Assembly (NCBI GenBank): GCA_907164885.2
Contig: OU015496.1
Span: forward strand, 110,902,707 to 110,966,706
DNA: 64,000 nucleotides
Reading direction: 5' to 3'
DNA from: Dolomedes plantarius
Taxonomy: Eukaryota > Arthropoda > Arachnida > Araneae > Dolomedidae
Below the pieces are notes generated by a model. It saw nothing but the letters and a program-made list of their open reading frames with translations. It did no database searches and was not told where the DNA came from. The position numbers and the translations under genes were made by a program. Within the stretch, counting starts at the first letter, position 1; every line of letters starts with the position of its first letter. Positions 59,213 to 64,000 of this stretch are shown here, piece by piece.

Positions 59213-59830
59213 TATATAAAAATCTCAACGGATATTTTTATAGACAAATTAATGTAGAAGAAAATATTAAAATTAAACACAACGGTCAATGTATGCAATT
59301 AATTTGTATGTTTAATATCCATAAAACATACTAATTTAAATTAAATTCTTAAACATCTTCCATCTCAATGAGTCTAGTGGTTAAATTTTATCTTTTACAA
59401 TATTTTAATATTTTTTTGTCAATTTATTTCGTTGTTATGCACGTGACACAAAATTAATTTAAAATATCACAAAAAGAAAAGAAACCATGTGATCAGCATT
59501 TAAATTCTAAATATTAATTTTTTTAAGTTCACCAAAAATCAGAAAATGGAAGTAAAGATTCGAAAAACATTTCATTTTAAAGGAATTTTTATGATAGTTC
59601 TCGTGATATAAATTTTATAATCCTCAGATTATTATTTTAAATGCAAACTTTAAAAAATTTACAAAAACAGCTTAAAAATTTAATTTAAAAAATCTAAGAA
59701 GAATTTTTCGAAAATCTTTCTTAGTGCACCTCTACACTATAAGAAGAATCGCCATGCAAAATTCCAGCCCTTTAAGTCCAGTGGTTTGGTCTGTGCGTTA
59801 TTTGTCAGTCAGTCAGTTACGGAACTTTTA

Positions 59831-59831
<1 letters not shown>

Positions 59832-59888
<57 letters not shown>
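59832..59888. repeat. (TG)n(TA)n microsatellite at the Helitron 5' end
   Basis: TGTG then a TA array, replacing the expected TCTATATA terminus. Confidence 0.9.
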
Positions 59889-59890
<2 letters not shown>

Positions 59891-60274
59891 CGAAAAAATA
59901 ACTGAAAGAACGTCATAGGAAATTGAAAAAAAAAATTGGAAAAAGGAATTTTGAAATTGGCGAATGAATTCATTTATCAGGCAGTTTTGAGGAGAGGAGA
60001 GGAAGAAAAATCAACTCAAAAATTCTACATCGATATTCAGAATTTTGTCTTTTTCGGTTATAAGACATTCCCTCGGTTGAACGAATTCCTCGGATGGAGT
60101 TTTGCGATAATTCAAGAAAAAAAATATGGATTTACATTAAATGATTTGGATATATATTAATTACAAGATGCTGGTTTTACCGCCATTACTAAAAATTTTC
60201 CTCGTGCCCCTGAACAGTCCAGCACGTACTCCAAGGGGTAAGCGTACCACAGGTTGAAAACCGCAGTTCTAGAA

Positions 60275-60635
60275 TGATTAAGAGAAAACAATGGACCAAA
60301 ATCCAGCTCTCTGATTGGCCAAAGTCGTCTGCTTTAGGACCCCACCGGTAAATATCGTACTTGCGGAACCATCACAATCGGAGTTTCTGGGGTTTAAATA
60401 TCTAGTAAGAGAACGCAAGAAACGAAGTTACGTCTTACAGATTAGGGTTATGCGTATAAATTCATTTATGGAATTTCAGAAACTTAATTGGTGATATTTA
60501 ACACATTAGACAGAAATATATAAATATAAATGAATTATTAGCCACTAGGCCAAACACGCATAACCTTAAAAATGCATAAGAAACGAAATGAAACTGTTGG
60601 AAAATGAATTACACGAAGGAAACTGAAATAAGCAG
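60275..60635. other. No feature recognised
   Basis: Unique-looking sequence between the hAT element and TTAA MITE copy 6. Confidence 0.4.
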
Positions 60636-61085
60636 TTAAGACTGTTGTGTACTAACCCTACGCTCACCTCAATGTATTCTTAATGGATTCGCTCTCCTCA
60701 GAGTTAACCTATGGAGAAAACGTGTCTACTATTTACAGCTGCATAATTGCTGATAATCCAATAAAAATGGTATCTTGAGATGGCCTGAACTTTTCTGCAC
60801 TTTGCAATAGGATTCATTTTATAAAATTTGTCCACCAAAGGAATTTAGGAGCGTTTAAAGCACACTATACCAGATTTTTTCCCCTGAATAATTTAAACTT
60901 AAAAATATTATTTGCATTTAAAAAAATAAAAAATGCCCCAGGGTGTAAAATTTCTTTCTCTATTACGGGGTACAATTTTTTTAAAAAAATCTTTAAATCC
61001 AAGTCGGCAATCCTTGGACACACTTTTTCCATAGGTTAACATTGAGGTGAACAAATCCAATAGAGTTAGTACACAGCAGCTTTAA
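60636..61085. mobile_element. TTAA-flanked MITE, copy 6
   Basis: TTAA at 60636-60639 and 61082-61085. The left inverted repeat is locally rearranged (CTCACCTCAATG and then GATTCGCTCTCCTCA, a partial duplication). The rest follows the family closely. Confidence 0.88.
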
Positions 61086-64000
61086 AGGCGGTTCCCGGAA
61101 CCTCAAACTTGATGAGTTGTAGAGATCCATGAGTTTTCCCTGTTGTGCATAGTCCTAAATTGTAAAAATTTGTAATTCTGCCTGTACAGATAACTAACAA
61201 AAAATTGTTTTTCTTGTTCTTGTTTATAAAAATGTGAAAAATTTCACGAAAAGAATTTATGATTAACCTCCGCCCGCTTACACACGCACATAACATATCA
61301 GGGAGTGCTAGAACCCAGTAAAACAAAAACTTTCGTAACATAAAAATGGTTATACAACAATTGCAAAATTTTTATTAGATGAAAAAAAAATAGTTAAAAT
61401 AAAATTGGTGTTTGTAATAAAGGGATTCGTGACCTGTAAATGTCTGTAAAAGTCAAGGTTCAGCAGGAAATTTCCTTCTGTGGAGGCTATTACATATTCA
61501 TAAAAAAATGGCTTTTCTGATAATCTTAAGACTGGTTATCCTTTAGATTGGTGGATTAGTATTTATTTATTCATTCATTTAACAAAAGATTCAGTACAGA
61601 TAAAACGAGAAAAGAAGATTTAAAAAAATTTTAATTAAAAATTTGCAAGTTTTTTCCTAAAATATTACTTTTATGTAAATAATTTATGTTTCCCTGCCAA
61701 TTGATGTTGGAACATTGCTGTAAGTGCGTCGAGATAGATCAGGGTCGGCTTCAGCTTAGTGGAGAAATGCATACCCTAGGTATTAAGTAATTTCCATTTT
61801 TTTGGTAGGAAAATTTCTCAATGCCAAAATTCTTGGTTTAAAAAGCTCAATTTATCAAAAGTGAAGGAGGAAGTTTGCGGAACAATTGTAAATGTGCAAT
61901 CGGACTTCAAGAGTTTATCATACAGTGGTACAAGCTAAAAAAGCAGCGACTGTCAGAAAAGAAACCGGGTGCTCATTTCTCAGTCTCTATCTAAACTTTT
62001 TATTATTATTATTTTGAAAGCTTCACAGTAAAAGACATACTAGTGACATACATATAACAAAACAAACATAGCCATGATTTCCTGCCGACGAATTTTATCA
62101 AATTGGCAAAGGCTTCATTTCAAAAAAGTATTTCTACAATTCCGAGTTTGAGGTGTTGAGAAACACTTCCTCTAATTTAAACCTACTGTCACTGAATTCA
62201 ATCAACTTCTTTCGTTCTTACTTGAATCGTAGTTGATCAAAAATGAAACAGGAGTATGTTGACGCAGATTCTTGCTAATGTATGAGTAAGACGGTTGGGT
62301 ACGAATTTCGAGTTTGATTTCATAACTTTGAAACACTCTCTAAGTTCGCGTTTCGTGGATTCACGCAGTTTATAAAATGAGTTAATTTTTTTTTCTCTTG
62401 CACGATATATCTTTTTTAAGGTTGAACTTGTCTTAGTTAAGCAATAGTCGTGTCATAGTTAATCAATAATTTTTCAGCATCAATTATGTCTCGAAATTGT
62501 GCTTTTAGAGGTCCAATAAATGTCAGAGTTCACTTGGGATAATTTCTTTCCTTGACATCATAATTTGTTAAAAACTGGATTGCAAATGTATTCAATTGCG
62601 AAAAAATACGCATGAATTTCTTTTTAAAAAACAAAAAATCACTGACCAGGATAAATTAACTGAACTATTTCAGAGGACATCTCAAAAAAGGCTTTCAAAT
62701 AAGCAAATATACTTGATATTCCTGTTTATTGGTGAGAAATTTTTTAACGTTGCTAATATCTGAATAACATTTTTGCATCGTACAAAGGTCAAAGTTAAAT
62801 TGTGGATGCTTTTTGCTTAGAAATTAAACTTTCTGTTGTTAGAGCTTTGGATATGGATTTTCAAAGAATAAAGGAAATTAAGTTCACACATTGAAACATT
62901 TTATGTTTTATGTAACACCGACAAATTCCCATTTTCTTCGATATGTCAAGTGAGGAATATCGTTTAAAATTTCTCATATTATTTACCCTATTTAAAGACG
63001 AAAAGATTATAATGTAAACCTATGATGACAGATATTTTTATATGTACGCGTGAATTCATAGAGTATTTGAAAGTGGTATGCTGAATCAGTACTGATGAAT
63101 TTAGAAATGACAAACTATAAATGAAAAGTAAGCAAAGTTATTCAGAAAAAGTCTACAATTATATCAAAAATATTTATAAAAATATAATCGGCTACAGACT
63201 CAGTTTTACTGGGAAAAAATTAAAAAACCAAGACTGTAACCAAGTCTGGGTTACGAGTTCTAAAACTTCCTAACATTTGTTTAGCCTCCTTTTTTTCCCC
63301 CTTAAACAGTTTAAAATAAAAAATACAGAAATCAAATAAATGAAGCTTTTTTATGAAATTATCATAAATTCATTTTCTTACAAAATAGTTCTTGACAGCA
63401 AACGAGAGTTAATCTTCCTACATTTCCTCTTAAGTGATTCACGACGATTGTTAGTTGAAAATTATAATTTTTCTAATTCTCAGACTTTCTTTTTTTATAA
63501 ATGATTATGGAATTGGAAAAACCCCAAACGAGTTCTTGATTTATTTCCACATAAATAAAATCAACACGTTTATCAAAATTATATCTGTCAATTATCCCAT
63601 TTACCTTTCATGGGTCAAGGTCAATAACCTTCATAAGGTAGTATTCACTATCGCACCATCTCCGATGTCTTTAAGATAAAAGTTTCCTGTAGTATCGTTG
63701 TCCGGGGAAAAAAAAAGAATTCGAAAGCTTTTGCGATATTCCCAACAGACCTTCCGTTCGAAAATCGCCGTTTTTTTCTGCTTTGCCTTATATTTAGAAT
63801 TAGCGAAATTTTGGTTTATGGTGTATGCGCCTTCAAATCTAATATTTTAATTAGCTAGAGACAGGGCAGAAATCAAGATAAAAAGAACTTTTTATATACC
63901 ACACTGTTGAATTATATAAATTTGACTATTTTTCTCTCCTTTTCTCTCTTAATTGCACAAACCTTCAGTTAATTATTTTTTTTCACTTTCTTTTATTTAA
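61086..64000. other. AT-rich sequence, nothing recognised
   Basis: Almost 3 kb without any supported gene, TE terminus or RNA gene. The 91-codon minus-strand frame 61066-61341 overlaps the MITE edge and is probably chance. Confidence 0.45.

Larger units (their letters stand above)
58335..59888 (-). mobile_element. Non-autonomous Helitron (copy 3), in hAT, with pogo-like insertion
   Basis: On the minus strand it ends in CTAG (58335-58338), with A at 58334 on the plus strand. Its body (GGAATTTTGCATGGCGATTC, ACTGACTGACTGAC) matches copies at 17134 and 29658. The 5' terminus has turned into a TG/TA microsatellite (59832-59888). No Rep/helicase. Confidence 0.8.
58202..60266. mobile_element. hAT transposon with perfect 8-bp duplication, containing a Helitron
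   Basis: TTCTAGAA flanks both sides (58194-58201, 60267-60274). The left end CAACGTTTCTCAACCTTTTT and inverted right end CTGCGGTTTTCAACCTGTGG are hAT-type termini. About three quarters of its length is a nested Helitron (58335-59888). A 74-codon plus-strand frame at 59936-60160 may be hAT coding, but no hAT motif is recognised. Confidence 0.85.

Overview
This looks like a strongly AT-rich piece of an animal nuclear genome, most likely an arthropod. An arachnid is plausible, but that is an impression from the repeat mix, not a proof. I find no intact protein-coding gene, no confident host exon, no rRNA gene, no functional tRNA gene and no CRISPR array. Almost everything that can be identified is transposable-element (TE) sequence: hAT, pogo/Tigger, mariner and rosa-like DD41D, piggyBac-like (TTAA-flanked), Harbinger-like and Helitron elements, 5'-truncated LINEs and tRNA-derived SINEs. 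Between them lie TA microsatellites and long unremarkable AT-rich stretches.

Layout. 1-6.8 kb: a hAT end, a TTAA-flanked MITE, a short Helitron and three SINEs. 7-14.2 kb: mostly AT-rich sequence with a 70-bp tandem duplication, a SINE, and a ~290-bp direct repeat pair. 14.8-18 kb: a pile-up of a SINE, a (TA)51 array, a transposon deletion derivative, a DD41D transposon and a Helitron, all in or beside TA arrays. 18-28.4 kb: sparse, with one SINE, one GC-rich patch and one LINE fragment. 28.4-34.5 kb: a TTAA MITE with two nested insertions, a Helitron carrying a pogo-like element, another TTAA MITE, and a Harbinger-like element containing an eight-unit minisatellite. 34.5-42 kb: SINEs, two short Harbinger-like MITEs, a TTAA MITE and a hAT with a transposase C-terminus. 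44-50 kb: a LINE with target-site duplication beside a segmental duplication, a hAT MITE, a 55-bp perfect palindrome and a pogo/Tigger element. 50-56.7 kb: local duplications, a nested hAT pair and a compound microsatellite. 56.7-61.1 kb: a fold-back mariner, a TTAA MITE, a hAT containing a Helitron containing a pogo-like element, and another TTAA MITE. 61.1-64 kb: nothing identified.

The elements do not form a pathway; what they offer is a history of insertions. The main points for follow-up are the six-copy TTAA MITE family with ~70-bp inverted repeats, TA microsatellites that appear to serve as landing sites for TA-targeting transposons, a mariner whose 5' end has been replaced by an inverted copy of its 3' end, a minisatellite that resembles the 5' region of a Helitron family, and possible SINE-LINE partnership through a shared (AACC)n tail. 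I did not find convincing evidence of a new molecular system. All transposase genes seen are broken.
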